DNA of 64,000 bases from Solen grandis (taxonomy: Eukaryota; Mollusca; Bivalvia; Adapedonta; Solenidae), in the NCBI GenBank assembly GCA_021229015.1, contig CM037783.1:53270904-53334903 (forward strand), read 5' to 3'. Under the pieces are notes generated by a model. The model made no database searches and was not told where the DNA came from. It saw only the letters and a list, made by a program, of their open reading frames with translations. Shown here one piece after another: positions 23,601 to 35,809 of this stretch; positions within the stretch are counted from its first letter, which is position 1; every line of letters starts with the position of its first letter. A program made the position numbers and the translations under genes.

Positions 23601-23768
23601 TACAAAAGCATTTACAACACACATGTACTAATAAGTTTGATTGAACACAACAATTCATAATTAGCGAAGGGAGATAACTAATAAACTATAACATTATTAC
23701 AACATACTTTTTTTATAGACGGAAGTGGTATGGGCGAGACTTGGGGTAGCTATTGTCACGAGGGCCAG
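20651..23768 (+). CDS. Secreted modular cysteine-rich protein, exons 1-5 (signal peptide and first cysteine segment)
   Basis: Exons 20651-20693, 21327-21409, 21728-21805, 22967-23015 and 23719-23768 join with consistent phases (1, 0, 0, 1, 0) and GT/AG ends. The joined start is a signal peptide (MGMDYIMVAVSVFS, then VILLSTSHVTG), then a segment ending GGCPDGM, then IFCMETGQCINVDGTC, MLHWNPAGYEECVDID and GETWGSYCHEGQ. The same three motifs (FCxETxxCxNVDGxC, LxWNPxGYEECV, W(G/S)SxCHEGQ) recur in every later module, which supports the exon calls. No named domain was recognised. The TATA box is at 20438. The product is secreted or extracellular; its role is unknown. Confidence 0.7.
21821..21863 (+). 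repeat. (CT)n tract
   Basis: Pyrimidine dinucleotide run just after the donor of exon 3. Confidence 0.85.
23029..23066 (+). repeat. (GAA)n tract
   Basis: About nine gaa units, then A-rich, directly after the exon 4 donor. The serine- and phenylalanine-rich frames on the opposite strand are its shadow. Confidence 0.9.
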
Positions 23769-24344
23769 GTAAGCATTGTTGTATTGATGTACAACTCTAT
23801 CTTATCTTTTTGACTTCGATTTTCTAACCATTTATATTTATTTATTATTTAAGTTGCATCACGAACAATAGGATCATAATCCAATTTTCGGATCCATTAT
23901 AGAGACCCATTCATTTTTAAATTGATGAACTCTTTTGTCATCAGATTACCTTAACTTAAACTTAGTGTATTATTCCACTTGACCATTTTTTCCAGATTAA
24001 CTTCCAAATACAAAAAGAAAAGCAGGTGAATTTAGTTTAATGGTCTAGTTTAAAAGAAAGTTCTACGAGATAAAATACCCTGCTAAAATTGTAATATAAT
24101 TTAATGCTTTTCTTTTTGACATGTATAAGCCGATTTCCAGATTTTCATATTAAATGTGAAACAATAAAAACTACCATGACTCAAAATATACTTAATATAT
24201 TTTCAGGGTATACATTCAAATCAACTTTGCTGTAATGAACTTCAAAAAGTGTGTTGTCTTTAAATATTTTTCGATACAAAATAGATACAATTCGATCGAA
24301 TGTTGTGATGTGAAGTATTTTATAAAGTAATTACCTTGCTCTCT

Positions 24345-24560
24345 ATCAAGGTCCCTTGCTTGGCACTCGGCGTATAAGGGTAGTTGCAGGACCCGTTGGC
24401 CCGGTGTCAGTATAATGTGATTGGGTGTGGTATCATGCCACATGTCTACGGCGTGATACTGCAGTGTGGCAGCACTATATCTGTTTCAAGAAGACATCGT
24501 CTCCAAATGACTGAAATACTGTCGGTGGGACGTTAAACCCAACACACAAACAAACTTTTT
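24345..24560 (+). repeat. 5'-truncated SINE, family A
   Basis: Carries 'cttggcactcggcgtataag', the 'ccacatgtctacggcgtgat' body and the tail 'gtcggtgggacgttaaaccc' followed by (aac)-like repeats. Lies in intron 5 of the modular gene. Confidence 0.8.
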
Positions 24561-25638
24561 CAAGGTCTGAAACTGCTGTAGCAATATCAGATCTTGACGT
24601 GCAAACATAACACTCTACATGTATTTGGAAGTTGTCCTTTTATGCTAAATGCAGTTTGACCAGGAAATGATAGTGAGAAACTATAAGTTCAAATATTAAA
24701 CCACTATATATATGGCTTTATGCTTTTGAAATATTTTTTAAGGAAAGTACAAACTTAAATTTGCACATATGATATGGCATATAGCATCACGTGGTTTAAA
24801 AATGCACGAAAAAAGCAGAAATGTTCAACTCAAAAACCTCGACCTTGGTGTTAAATTTCACGGAAAATATACAAAATTCTTAAGAAAGGTGCTTTCGGAA
24901 TGATACTACAAATAAACAATATATTAGAACAGTAAATTTCCATTGAAAAACACTAATATGATACTAAAGCTCTCGTAAACACTGTGTTAGTGTAGGCAGA
25001 ACCCAACTCTGCCTATTCATTCAATTAGCTCTTAAGAACGTGTTTCATCGGGTTACCACGGATTTTAATTTTGGTAATATATTAAAATTCATTCTTTTTT
25101 TTATTTAAAGTAGGATAAAAAAGAAGAAAAAAAAACATGGTGAGGTATATATTTTTGTATCAGTGGATTTCATCTTAAAACTAAAGGAAATTCTCCGTTT
25201 ATTTTTTTTTTTATATTTTCATAGTTTGGGGCTATTTTTTGCATACATTTTTGTCCTGGCTGGCACAATGGAGATTTTATGATCGTTTGGAATTTTCCAT
25301 GCATTGTTGCATTATTTGACCGTTTTCTTTTATCTGTAATTTATAAAGAGAATCGTATTTATTATAATATGTTTTTAAAAGATCAGAAATTAATTCCTTC
25401 TAGTTTTAACACCTTCTTTTATAAACAGTTTTTAAAGAAACAAAAATGTTCTACCATAAGCTTGATCCCCGACTGTGAGTCATTTTGAACGAAATAGAAA
25501 TGCAAGGTGTCATGAGGTGAGATACCTTTGGTACAGAGACGGCTGTTGTAGAGAAGTTTATGTACTATAGGTATATAGCAGCTTACTTTTCTCCAAAATT
25601 CTCTTAGCCTAACTTAACCCTTCGTTTTCATTCACCAG

Positions 25639-26323
25639 ATCTTCTGTTTTGAGACGAAAAGTTGCCTGAACGTTGACGGCACGTGTCCTCTCACGTGCGA
25701 CACACATGAGGTAGGTGTTGTTGCTTATACGTGTATGTGTTTATGTGGCCTAAGCCACCGTGTTATGTTACCACATTTCAACAGGTTCTCAGTCACATAT
25801 ATTAATGCATATATCATATTTCCAATTATCACACCATTTTTTATTTAATTTTTATTGAATTTTTATTTGAAAGTAACAATTTGCTAAATGTTTTGCAACT
25901 AAAGAAAACGTTCCTGAACATATATTTACCACTGAATGTTCTTAACGGTACGGACACTACATAGTAATGCAATTAAAATATTTGTATTGCTTTTCTGATT
26001 TCAGATCCTCCAGTGGAATCCAGAGGGGTATGAAGAATGTGTCCCCAACCCTTACACGGGAGATCACAGTAAGTTCTTTTTATTTTAACCATGACCCTGA
26101 ATATATTTAAATATAACGTCATGGACATGGCAACTTTTATTTACGTATTGTTTGCTTCGATTTAATAGCAACATCATATTCACAATATGTATGAACTAAC
26201 ATTTTGTTCCATAATTTTTACATTCTATATAAAGGGAGATAACCGCTGATGACGTAACATATAAACGCAACCTAGTTATTGTTTCATAATATTTACATTG
26301 CAGACGAATGCCCTGCAGGAATG
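25639..26323 (+). CDS. Modular protein, exons 6-8 (first copy of a 52-residue cysteine triplet)
   Basis: Exons 25639-25710 (IFCFETKSCLNVDGTC...CDTHE), 26005-26068 (ILQWNPEGYEECVPNPYTGDH) and 26304-26323 (ECPAGM). Together they are 156 coding bases flanked by phase-0 introns, so loss or gain keeps the frame. They are followed by a near-identical copy (exons 9-11). The intronic sequence around them is duplicated too. Confidence 0.7.
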
Positions 26324-26794
26324 GTAAGAATATGTTATATACTATTGGCTGGCACAATGGAGATTTTATGATCGTTTGGAATTTTCAATGCATTGTTGCA
26401 TTATTTAACAGTTTTCTTTTATCTGTAATTTATAAAGAGAATCGTATAATTATAATATGTTCTTAAAAAATCAAAAATTAATTCCTTCTAGTTTTAACAC
26501 TTTCTTTTATAAACAGTTTTTAAATAAACAAAAATGTTCTACCATAAGCTTGATCCCCGACTTTTAAAATCAAATCCATTGTTATCCTTTTGTATCATAT
26601 TTCACACACAAAATGGATAGACTGAGAGTCATTTTGAACGAAATAGAAATGCAAGGTGTCATGAGGTGAGATACCTTTGGTACAGAGACGGCTGTTGTAG
26701 AGAAGTATATGTACTATAGGTACAGTGTATATAGCAGCTTACTTTTCTCCAAAATTCTCTTAGCCTAACTTAACCCTTCGTTTTCATTCACCAG

Positions 26795-27482
26795 ATCTTC
26801 TGTTTTGAGACGAAAAGTTGCCTGAACGTTGACGGCACGTGTCCTCTCACGTGCGACACACATGAGGTAGGTGTTGTTGCTTATACGTGTATGTGTTTAT
26901 GTGGCCTAAGCCACCGTGTTATGTTACCACATTTCAATAGGTTTTCAGTCACATATATTAATGCATATATCATATTTCCAATTATCACACCATTTTTTAT
27001 TATTTAATATTTATTTAATTTTTATTTGAAAGTAACAATTTGCTAAATTGTATTGCAACTAAAGAAAACGTTCCTGAACATATATTTACCACTGAATGTT
27101 CTTAACGGTACGGACACTACATAGTAATGCAATTAAAATATTTGTATTGCTTTTCTGATTTCAGATCCTCCAGTGGAATCCAGAGGGGTATGAAGAATGT
27201 GTCCCCAACCCTTACACCGGAGATCACAGTAAGTTCTTTTTATTTTAACCATGACCCTGAATATATTTAAATATAACGTCATGGACATGGCAACTTTTAT
27301 TTACGTATTGTTTGCTTCGATTTAATAGCAACATCATATTCACAATATGTATGAACTAACATTTTGTTCCATAATTTTACATTCTATATAAAGGGAGATA
27401 ACCGCTGATGACGTAACATATAAACGCAACCTAATTATTGTTTCATAATATTTATATTGCAGACGAATGCCCTGCAGGAATG
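26795..27482 (+). CDS. Modular protein, exons 9-11 (second copy of the cysteine triplet)
   Basis: Exons 26795-26866, 27165-27228 and 27463-27482 encode the same peptides as exons 6-8. The phases are the same and the reading frame runs on into exon 12. The two copies differ by isolated bases only. This is a recent tandem duplication of about 1.1 kb including introns. Confidence 0.7.
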
Positions 27483-28015
27483 GTAAGAATATGTTATATA
27501 CTATTTGTGACATTTTTTCGGATTTTATAATAACAACAACATACAAATGACTTGTTATTAATACACATAACACATAAAAACGATTAAAACGATATCTTTC
27601 TGCAGTAATTTTCTTCAATAAGAAATTATGGTTCTTAACTATTCGGTTACCTTAAAATACTGTTATTTTATGGGTGGTCACATTTCAGGTGGTGAGTATA
27701 GTTGCTCGGGATAATGGAGTTAGCAATTACCGTACAGCAGAACCTAGTTAATATCAATTAATTTTGAGCCCGTTTAAAATGTATTCTTCAGTAAGGTCAG
27801 TCCCATATTTTTTTTAAATTTATGATCTTAATTTAGAACATTTCATATATGTCTTATTGAGGTTGTACATTTTGTCTGTACACATCTTTTTTTTTTTTGT
27901 AAGAGATATATTCATATTTCAAGCTATGCATTCTTCGGCCTCTTATTTTACAAGTAGCAGAGGTCAAACATTGAAAAAAGTATCCAATAATTTGAAGTAT
28001 TTCTTTTGTTTAAAG

Positions 28016-29634
28016 GAGAAATGCAATGTGAATGGAAACATAGACTGTGTACCGGAAGACCACTGCGACTACGTCCTAGGTGAGCTTCTTCCCCTCCTGT
28101 TTGTCTGGACACTCTACATCCTCGAACAATAAAATCTATAACGTGAATCGTCACTGTTGTTTCGGAGATTTCCGTCAGTGTGAGTGTATAGGGTGCACCC
28201 GCGTAAAACCACAGACACTACCGAAATCCATCTTTAAAGCGTCCGTATGCAAAACATTCGAGTGAGCAGATCGGGGCTCGTACTATCATCGATCTTTGAC
28301 TTGCGGAGGCTCCTGATGACACTTTCTTACTGCATGAAAGGACGAAAGGGATGTAATTGTAGTGGGAACGTACATAACAATCGTCTATCGACCAGGCTCA
28401 CACATGTTATCGTTTTCTAAAAATATTCAACACATTCATTATCATTTTCCATATAAACGCCGGCTCTTTCTAATTAATCTGAATATTTGTAGGCATTTCC
28501 GCCCTGTTTATCTTTATACATATGTAACTCATTTTTCTGTTGCATTACATCTCTTCGCCCTTTCTTTCTCTGAATTATCCTCTATCAGCTTGATCCAGCA
28601 TATGCATCTGTCGTTGTCCATATGCAACATATTATGCTTTTATGCTAATTACATATTAGCAAATTTATTTGGAATTATTCTTTACATTTTAAACACACAC
28701 ACACACGTGTTTTTTTTTTCCAACAGCGGTATTGGTGTTTGAAGGCAACTTCCAAACATCGGTATTTAGTAGATACCGCAACTTTACCGACCATGCAAGG
28801 CGGCAGATTGCTGAAAAACTTGACATCCCCACGGCCCAGATATGGGGCGTGTACGCGTGGGAAGGTGAGTCCAATCATCAAACATTGCTACATATTTTCT
28901 CTTTATTGTAAATGAATACTAGATGAATCACAATACTTATCTTCTTAGTCTGAAACTTGTTTCAATATTGCGCAGAATACAGATAGCATAAAACGTGTTG
29001 GGAAGTTATTTAAAAAAAGTTCGCGGGCTATTTTTGTTTACTTTCTGCTACATCTAGACCATTATGTGGGATTCTCAAGAAAATACATTACCGTTTAAAG
29101 TTTTACTGTCATATTAATATACGCAGGATGTTGAAAGTATATTCAGTGCCGAGCAGATGTAACAAAATCTTCCTAGAATTATATCAGTTATATTTTATTA
29201 ATTCAAGTCTTCTATGATAGCTGAATACACAGAATCATAGATCAGATATTCACCCGACTCAACTGGATAAAAAAAATCGATGAAGATCAGTTTATTTTGA
29301 TATATCCCAAAATCAGATGCTAAAGCTATGAATTCTCTTTTATTTTTAGGAACTCAGTGAACAATGTATATGTAGCCTAACTATGAATTTCTCATGTTGC
29401 AATTTGTCATATATGCATCAGGTATATAAAGTAAATGTTGGCTCTTAACTCTAGCGTTATCACAACAATCCAGGTTCTATAGGAATCATGTTCAAAGTCA
29501 CACCTGAACACAAGGAAGCCGTGGCAGACCTCACCTTATGGAATATGGACGCCTGGTTTCTTGACCTTGATGGCAACCCATTGACTCAAATCATGGCCAA
29601 CAGTTCGATTATATTAAAATCAGTGGAGTGTATG
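28016..29634 (+). CDS. Modular protein, exons 12-14 (end of first module; exon 14 frameshifted)
   Basis: Exons 28016-28079 (EKCNVNGNIDCVPEDHCDYVL), 28727-28864 (AVLVFEGNFQTSV...RRQIAEKLDIPTAQIWGVYAWE) and 29474-29634 (GSIGIMFKV...LTLWNMDAWFLDLDGNPL...). The last two exons form a roughly 100-residue domain with strand-helix-strand-helix hydrophobic pattern. Exon 14 is 161 bases, while its two later copies are 162. One base is missing in the 'attaaaatcag' stretch (attaaagtcag in the later copies), so its donor changes from phase 1 to phase 0 and exon 15 would be entered out of frame, hitting TGA after four codons. Either the assembly lost a base or this allele encodes a product of about 330 residues. 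Confidence 0.65.
28150..28330 (-). repeat. Diverged SINE fragment
   Basis: Contains 'cagatcggggctcg' (minus-strand B-box-like) and 'gcacccgcgtaaaaccac'. Similar pieces occur at 23.46 and 32.7 kb. Weakly supported. Confidence 0.35.
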
Positions 29635-29984
29635 GTAAGAGTGTTGGAGTTTTTGCGTGCTATAAGGAATAGCTATACACTTATAGGTTAAATATCAGCC
29701 ATGCGATTTGTTAACCACCATTCCAAATTCCATTAAATACATTACCGTTTTTCTCGTATTCATTTCTTTTCGGTATCAGATGTACTCACCCTTACATTTC
29801 CGTTATATCTTTAGTTTATGGTTAGTTATGTCATTGATTCCTTTCTGTTTTCATGGCCTTCTCGAGTAAAACAAAATTTGTTGTTCAGTTAGTCCATCTA
29901 TCACACTGATCAGTAATGGTAGTCATAGTCTCCATTTCTATTTTATTACATTCTGATCAATCCATAACCACCTTGCAGATGTCG

Positions 29985-30195
29985 GTGTGGTCGATCCCTG
30001 GCCGCGACATACCAAAGTCGTAAAAATGGTACTAGGATTATTCCCTTGATCGGCCTTTAGCATATAAGGTTAATGGCCAGGTGTCAGGATAATTGGACTG
30101 ATTGTGGTATCGTTCCACATATCTATGGCGTCATACTGCAGTTTGGCAGAACCCGATCTGTCTAGATATAGACCCAAATGATTGAACTATAGTCA
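29985..30195 (+). repeat. SINE family A within the 5.4-kb unit
   Basis: 'gtggtcgatccctggccgcg' head and '...tctatggcgtcatactgcag...' body. Orthologous copies sit at 35420-35640 and, truncated, at 40863-41035. The insertion therefore predates the unit duplication. Confidence 0.75.
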
Positions 30196-30371
30196 TGAAG
30201 CAAACATATTAATAATTTTACATATTTCTTTCAGAATGGGTAGTTATATAATGATGATATTTTCTACATACGTTTTATATACATGTCTATTCAAATTGTG
30301 CCGATGAATTAATTTAGCACCGATGTTATAAGCGGTCAGAAACGATATCATTAATCGTATTATGCCTGCAG

Positions 30372-33300
30372 AGTATTGTACGGTGAATGGGTGCCATACC
30401 TCCAATGGCGGGGGTCACATTGGCGGGACTTGGGGCAGCCAGTGTCACGAGGGACAGGTAAGTACTGTAACAGTTATACTGATGTTAACAGATATATCAC
30501 CATTTTACGCCATTTTCAAGGTTTTCAAAATTTTAAATCCATCTTTAAAATTTTGATTACCTATGGTCTAAGTTAAAGGTTAAATTCGAAAATTTAATTT
30601 CCATTGTTAGAGAACATTTGACTTGAATCATTATGTCCTGTTTCATGATTTCAAAGATCTTTACTGTCAGATACGTCATTTTACGACACTCAAGAAAATG
30701 GAAACCAATTAAACTGAAGATATAAGTTCCCCAAAATATAATGTCTGACATAAAAATGGAGTATCCACTGAATATTCCTTTTACTGTTATGTTTTTTTAT
30801 GAGTTTTTATTAAATAAAGGAAAACAAAAGAAAATAAATGTGGTTAAATAGACAAAGTATCTGCATAATTATGACATTTAATATAAAACAACACTATCAT
30901 ATAAAATATCAACTATATATGATTTCGCTTATTGTACATGTGGATGAAAAGTATGAAACAGTTTTTATCAAATGTGTTACCCTTGGTATTTTACCTGCTT
31001 GACATTTTTGATACGTCATTTGGTAGAAATCATGTTTATAAGGCCTTTTTCTAATTCTTAAATGATAGTGGAACACGTAAATGTTAACGTTACTTGTTTT
31101 GTGGATAAAGTCTAGCGCTGGTTTATCCAGACAGAAGTTAAGGGGCTACGCGTGTATCGGTGCTATAAACCGGGTACCTTATTCGGAACGAGCTAGGTTA
31201 GTGAGAGCAACCCTGGCAGAAAAAGTCGAAGAGACCGGAACTTAGTGGTGCTGGGCGATAAAGGCGTTCTTTGTCAAAAACCACAGAACCATACACAATA
31301 CGCCTGAGCGTGCAAACAACAATAGCACGAAAATATACATGGTGACATTTAGTCAGATGATGATTTTAAATTCAAACACTACCACACAAGTTGGAATGAT
31401 GCAAAAATGTAAATAAATAGACATAAATATTAAAAAATGCACTTTACGTAGTTTTACTCTCATTTCTAAAAATGTTTTTACCAGGTCTTCTGTTTTGAGA
31501 CGAAAAGCTGTATGAACGTGGATGGTTCGTGCTCTCTCACGTGCGACACACATGAGGTAGGTGCTGGTATATATTAATTGATATGTGGTGAAAGTTTCAA
31601 CCCTTAAGTCACGATCACAGGACATTACTGCTGTCCCATGATTGGATTTCTGATTTAAGCCACTAAAAAGAATTGAAATTGATAATTAAGAGAGACATTT
31701 TATACGTTTGAAAAACAATTTAAATTGTTTAAAAATTATTTAAATTGCCAAGATTGTATTGTGAAACAATACCTGAAATGGTACTTACCTTAACGATTGT
31801 ATCATTATGTTCGTTACTGTAATGTCAGTAAAGGTATTTGTATTGTTTCTAATATCAGATCCTCCAATGGAATCCAGCAGGGTATGAAGAATGTGTCCCC
31901 AACCCTCTCGGTATGTCTTTTTTTAAATTTAAAACCATGTCATCAATCACCCTAATATCAACCATGCATACTTTATGCCTTTATCTAATTGAACATTTGT
32001 AATATGCATATCTATCCATCTATTGCGACATATTGACGGAATAAGTATCCATAATTGCGCATTAAATACGGTATTTGGCAAACCACACTGAATGCTCTCC
32101 AGTAAAGGGAGTTAACCACGGATGAGATAAAACATATTAATAGACTAGTTATTTAACATATGTAATTGTTTTCGTAACTTTTACATTGCAGATACATGCC
32201 CTTCAGGAATGGTAAGAATGTCTCATATACTATATTTAACATTCTGGTAGTTTTCGCACTAATGTGATAATAAATATTCTTTATTTTGAACATTTATATC
32301 GGTCGTTAAAACGTCAAATATCAGTGATTCTATGTTTTGTATATACAATTATGCGTACATAAATTGGAAGTATATTAATTATTTCTACAAGCTTTCATTC
32401 ATTTGATATATTTATTTCACAAGTTGCATATTTTGTTGAACATAGAAACAAAGGTCTTCAAAATTTTATGTTTTCTTTTTTAAAGGAGAAGTGCAATGTG
32501 AATGGAAATATTGACTGTGTCTCTGAGGGCAGCTGCGACTACGTCCTCGGTAAGTTTGCCCCTTTCCCTCATTAGATTTATCTTCTGAAAACTCGCCACC
32601 CTTAAAAAGGTTATATCATATGTTTGTCTTTGTTGTTGTTGATGATTTTGGGGTTTCAGTCGACTCGGCAGTATTTCTGTTGTATAACAGTGTCAAGTTA
32701 ATAACAACTTAGTAAGACCCCGAGTATACAATGTGCATTCGCGTAGAACCACCGACTTATCGCAAGTCAACTTGTAGGCAACCTCAAAAGACTATTATGA
32801 GTGACTGACTGGGACTTACAGCAATGAGGAGCTTTAAATACTAGGTCAAAATAAATTTATTTTTATTTCAAAGGCAGTCTCTATTATCATTCCTTTTGTT
32901 CTGCTTTTAGTGTAAGATATCTAGATTGTAAATGTGAATGATTTATATGATAACAAGTTGTTTTGTATATTGTAATGTGACAATAAAATGTCTTGACCAT
33001 TTATATTTGATAATATATCTATTGTAAGGTATGATTGGGAATGTCCACGTCTTTCACATGCTAATAACTATTGTAAATAATAGTATTACCCTTAAATCTA
33101 TGACATTTGGAACTCTCAGACAGATTAGGTCTGAAACAGTGTGTCTAAACAGATATCCCTATCGTTTGTTGGAGGAAACGTAATTTTTAAATCTTTCAAT
33201 ACGTGATTTTATAAAATTACGGTAATTAAGTTAATGGAATAGGTGGAACATGACATTAACGTCTATCAGACAGTTTTTCGGTCATTTGGTGATTCATTAG

Positions 33301-35065
33301 AACTCGTGATTGATTAGTTTAGTTTACTACTTAAACAATGATACATCTTATTGTTGATTTCTAAGTGTTTATTTTTTTAGCTTAATGCAATGTTTCAATA
33401 GAACAGTAAAATACCTATTCTAAATTTAATCTTACAGACCACATTTAAAACCGATTAAAGTTTATCTGTCAATGCAAAATGCTATATTTCGACAGTGGTG
33501 TTGGTTTTTGACGGTAACTTCCAGACCTCGGTAGCCAGCAACTACTACAGCTTTATTGAGCATGCAAGGCGGCAGATTGCGGAGAAACTTGGTACTATAC
33601 CGGATCAAATATGGGACCTGTATGCGTGGCAAGGTACGAGTAAACATTGCACATTGCTCTTATGCATGGCAAGGTACGAGTTAACATAACACATTCCTTG
33701 TAATCGGGGCAAGCTATGAGGAAACATTATACATTGCTTGTATGTATTGCAAAGTACGAGTAAATATTTACATTCTTTGTATGCATGGCTAGGTACGAGT
33801 ACACATTATACATTGCTTGAATTCATAGCAAGGTAGGAGTAAACATTGCAAAATTCTTGTATGCATGTCAGGTACAAATAATCATTACACATTGTTTCTT
33901 TGCGTGGCAAGGTACGAGTCAACATTACACATTAATCATTAAATTTACAAGTGTGCTTTATTTCATTTTTCGTCAAGAAATTGATGTGACTTAGTTATCA
34001 AATATAACACCTGTTAATTTGTTTTCTTTTTCGATATATAGACAAATTAAAATGAACACTAACTTTAAAATCTCAAAGGTGTCTGTTGTGTTCCTTAAAA
34101 TAGATGAAACAGGATTTGTTTAAAGGTTGTGCAAAATTTCAAGGAAAAGAATAATGGTCATAAAGTCATTATATATGATAAGAAGAAAGAAACGGTTACG
34201 GGTTAATTTCCCTTTTACCTTCTGTAACCTTTAAACCTTATACTGGATGGTATTGAATCATTACTTATACGTTATGATTTGGCTGTCAGCAGGATATTGG
34301 TGTTGAAGATAGACTCAAAATCATTTCAAGCAGATGTGACTCCTCGAGACTATGGTGTAATTGGTATCCGACCAAGAAACTTCTGAAAAGTTTCCTATAG
34401 AGATATAATTTCTTATCTTTTAGTGATTTTAGTTTTCACTTTTGGCCCGTGCGCGAAAGACAGTCGATTTACCAAATGATAAATGTATAAGAAACTTAAG
34501 CGTTAAAAATATAATGCGTTTTTATGGATATATAAAATTATGCATAAACAATATTTTTTGTTCAGTATCGTAACTCATTTTCACAGCAGATGATGTTTAA
34601 ATTAGATGTTAACCTGGCCCTCTTTGAATTAAACAAAACAAAAACAACAACAACAAGAACAACAACAAATATCAACATCATCATCATTAATAACAACAAA
34701 CAAAACCAAAACAACATACACACAAACACCATGGAGGACCATTTAATCAAACATGTACCTGTATTCTCTTTTATTTAAAGGAACTTAATAAACAATGAAT
34801 TAAAATCGTTGTAACTATGTGGGTTGCTTCCTGTCACTTAGCGTATTATTTGCAGCATATATGTGAGATATAACGCAGGACCCTCATCTTCTTTGATATG
34901 CAGGTTCTATAGGAATCACGTTCAAAGTCACCCTCGACCACAAAGACGCCGCGGTAGGCCTGGTCTTATGGAATTTGGACGCCTGGTTTCTTGACCTTGA
35001 TGACAACCCATTGGTTCAAATCACTGCAAACAGCTCGATTTTAGTTAAAGTCAGCGGCGTGTATG
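30372..35065 (+). CDS. Modular protein, repeat unit 1 (exons 15-21, 198 residues)
   Basis: Exons 30372-30457 (EYCTVNGCHTSNGG...CHEGQ), 31485-31556 (VFCFETKSCMNVDGSC...THE), 31859-31910 (ILQWNPAGYEECVPNPL), 32192-32211 (DTCPSGM), 32486-32549 (EKCNVNGNIDCVSEGSCDYVL), 33496-33633 (VVLVFDGNFQTSV...DLYAWQ) and 34904-35065 (GSIGITFKV...SGVY). The total is 594 coding bases, exactly 198 codons, flanked by phase-1 introns on both sides, so tandem copies always stay in frame. The unit carries about a dozen cysteines in its first half and none in the 100-residue second half. No database family was recognised. Confidence 0.75.
32640..32800 (-). repeat. SINE family B fragment within the 5.4-kb unit
   Basis: The complement of 'cattcgcgtagaaccaccga' resembles the 'ggtcggtggttctacccggg' body of the SINE at 18.5 kb. 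Copies at about 38105-38260 and 43510-43665. Confidence 0.55.
33613..33935 (+). repeat. ~40-bp minisatellite built from an exon-intron junction (unit 1)
   Basis: The exon end and donor 'tatgcgtggcaag|gtacgag' plus about 20 intronic bases are repeated about eight times downstream, each with a relic of the 5' splice site (gcaaggtacgagt and variants). The equivalent array in unit 2 is at about 39082-39402. Confidence 0.85.
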
Positions 35066-35809
35066 GTAAGAGTACTAGTATTGGAAATTTTGCGTGCTAT
35101 ATGGAATAGCTCTACATTTACAGGTTAAATGTCAGCCATGCGATTTGTTAGCCACCATTCAAATTTCCATTAAATACATTACCGTTTTTCTCGTATTCAT
35201 TTCTTTTCGATATCACATGTACTCACCCCTACATTTCCGTTATATCTTTAGTTTATGGCTAGTTATGTCATTGATTCCTTTCTGTTTTCATGGCCTTCTC
35301 GGGTAAAACAATATTTTGTTGTTCAGGTAGTCCATCTATCACACTGATCAGTAACGGTAGTCATAGTCTCCATTTCTATTTTATTACATTCTAATCAATC
35401 CATAACCACCTTGCAGATGTCGGTGTGTTCGATCCTGGCCGCGTCATACCAAAGTCGTAAAATTGGTACTAGTATTATTCTCATGATCGGCATCCAGTAT
35501 ATTAGGTTAATGGCCAGGTGTCAGGATAATTGGACTGATTGTGGTATCATGCCACATATCTATGGCGTCATACTGCAGTTTGGCAGAACCCGATCTGTCT
35601 AGATACAGACGCCAAAGGACTGGACTATTGTCATGAAACAAGCATATCAATAATCTTACGTATTTCTTTCAGAATGGGTAGTTACATAATGATGATATTT
35701 TCTACATACGATTTATATACATGTCTATTCAAATTGTGCCGATGAATTAATTTAGCACCGATGATATAAGCGGTCAGAAACGATATCATTAATCGTATTA
35801 TGCCTGCAG

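Larger units (their letters stand above)
25257..27505 (+). repeat. 1.1-kb tandem genomic duplication inside the modular gene
   Basis: Copy 1 runs from about 25257 to 26345 and copy 2 from about 26346 to 27505. Both start 'ctggcacaatggagatttta' and end near 'gaatatgttatatactat'. Copy 1 lacks about 65 bp present in copy 2 (near 26565-26630). Each copy holds the three-exon triplet. Confidence 0.85.
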
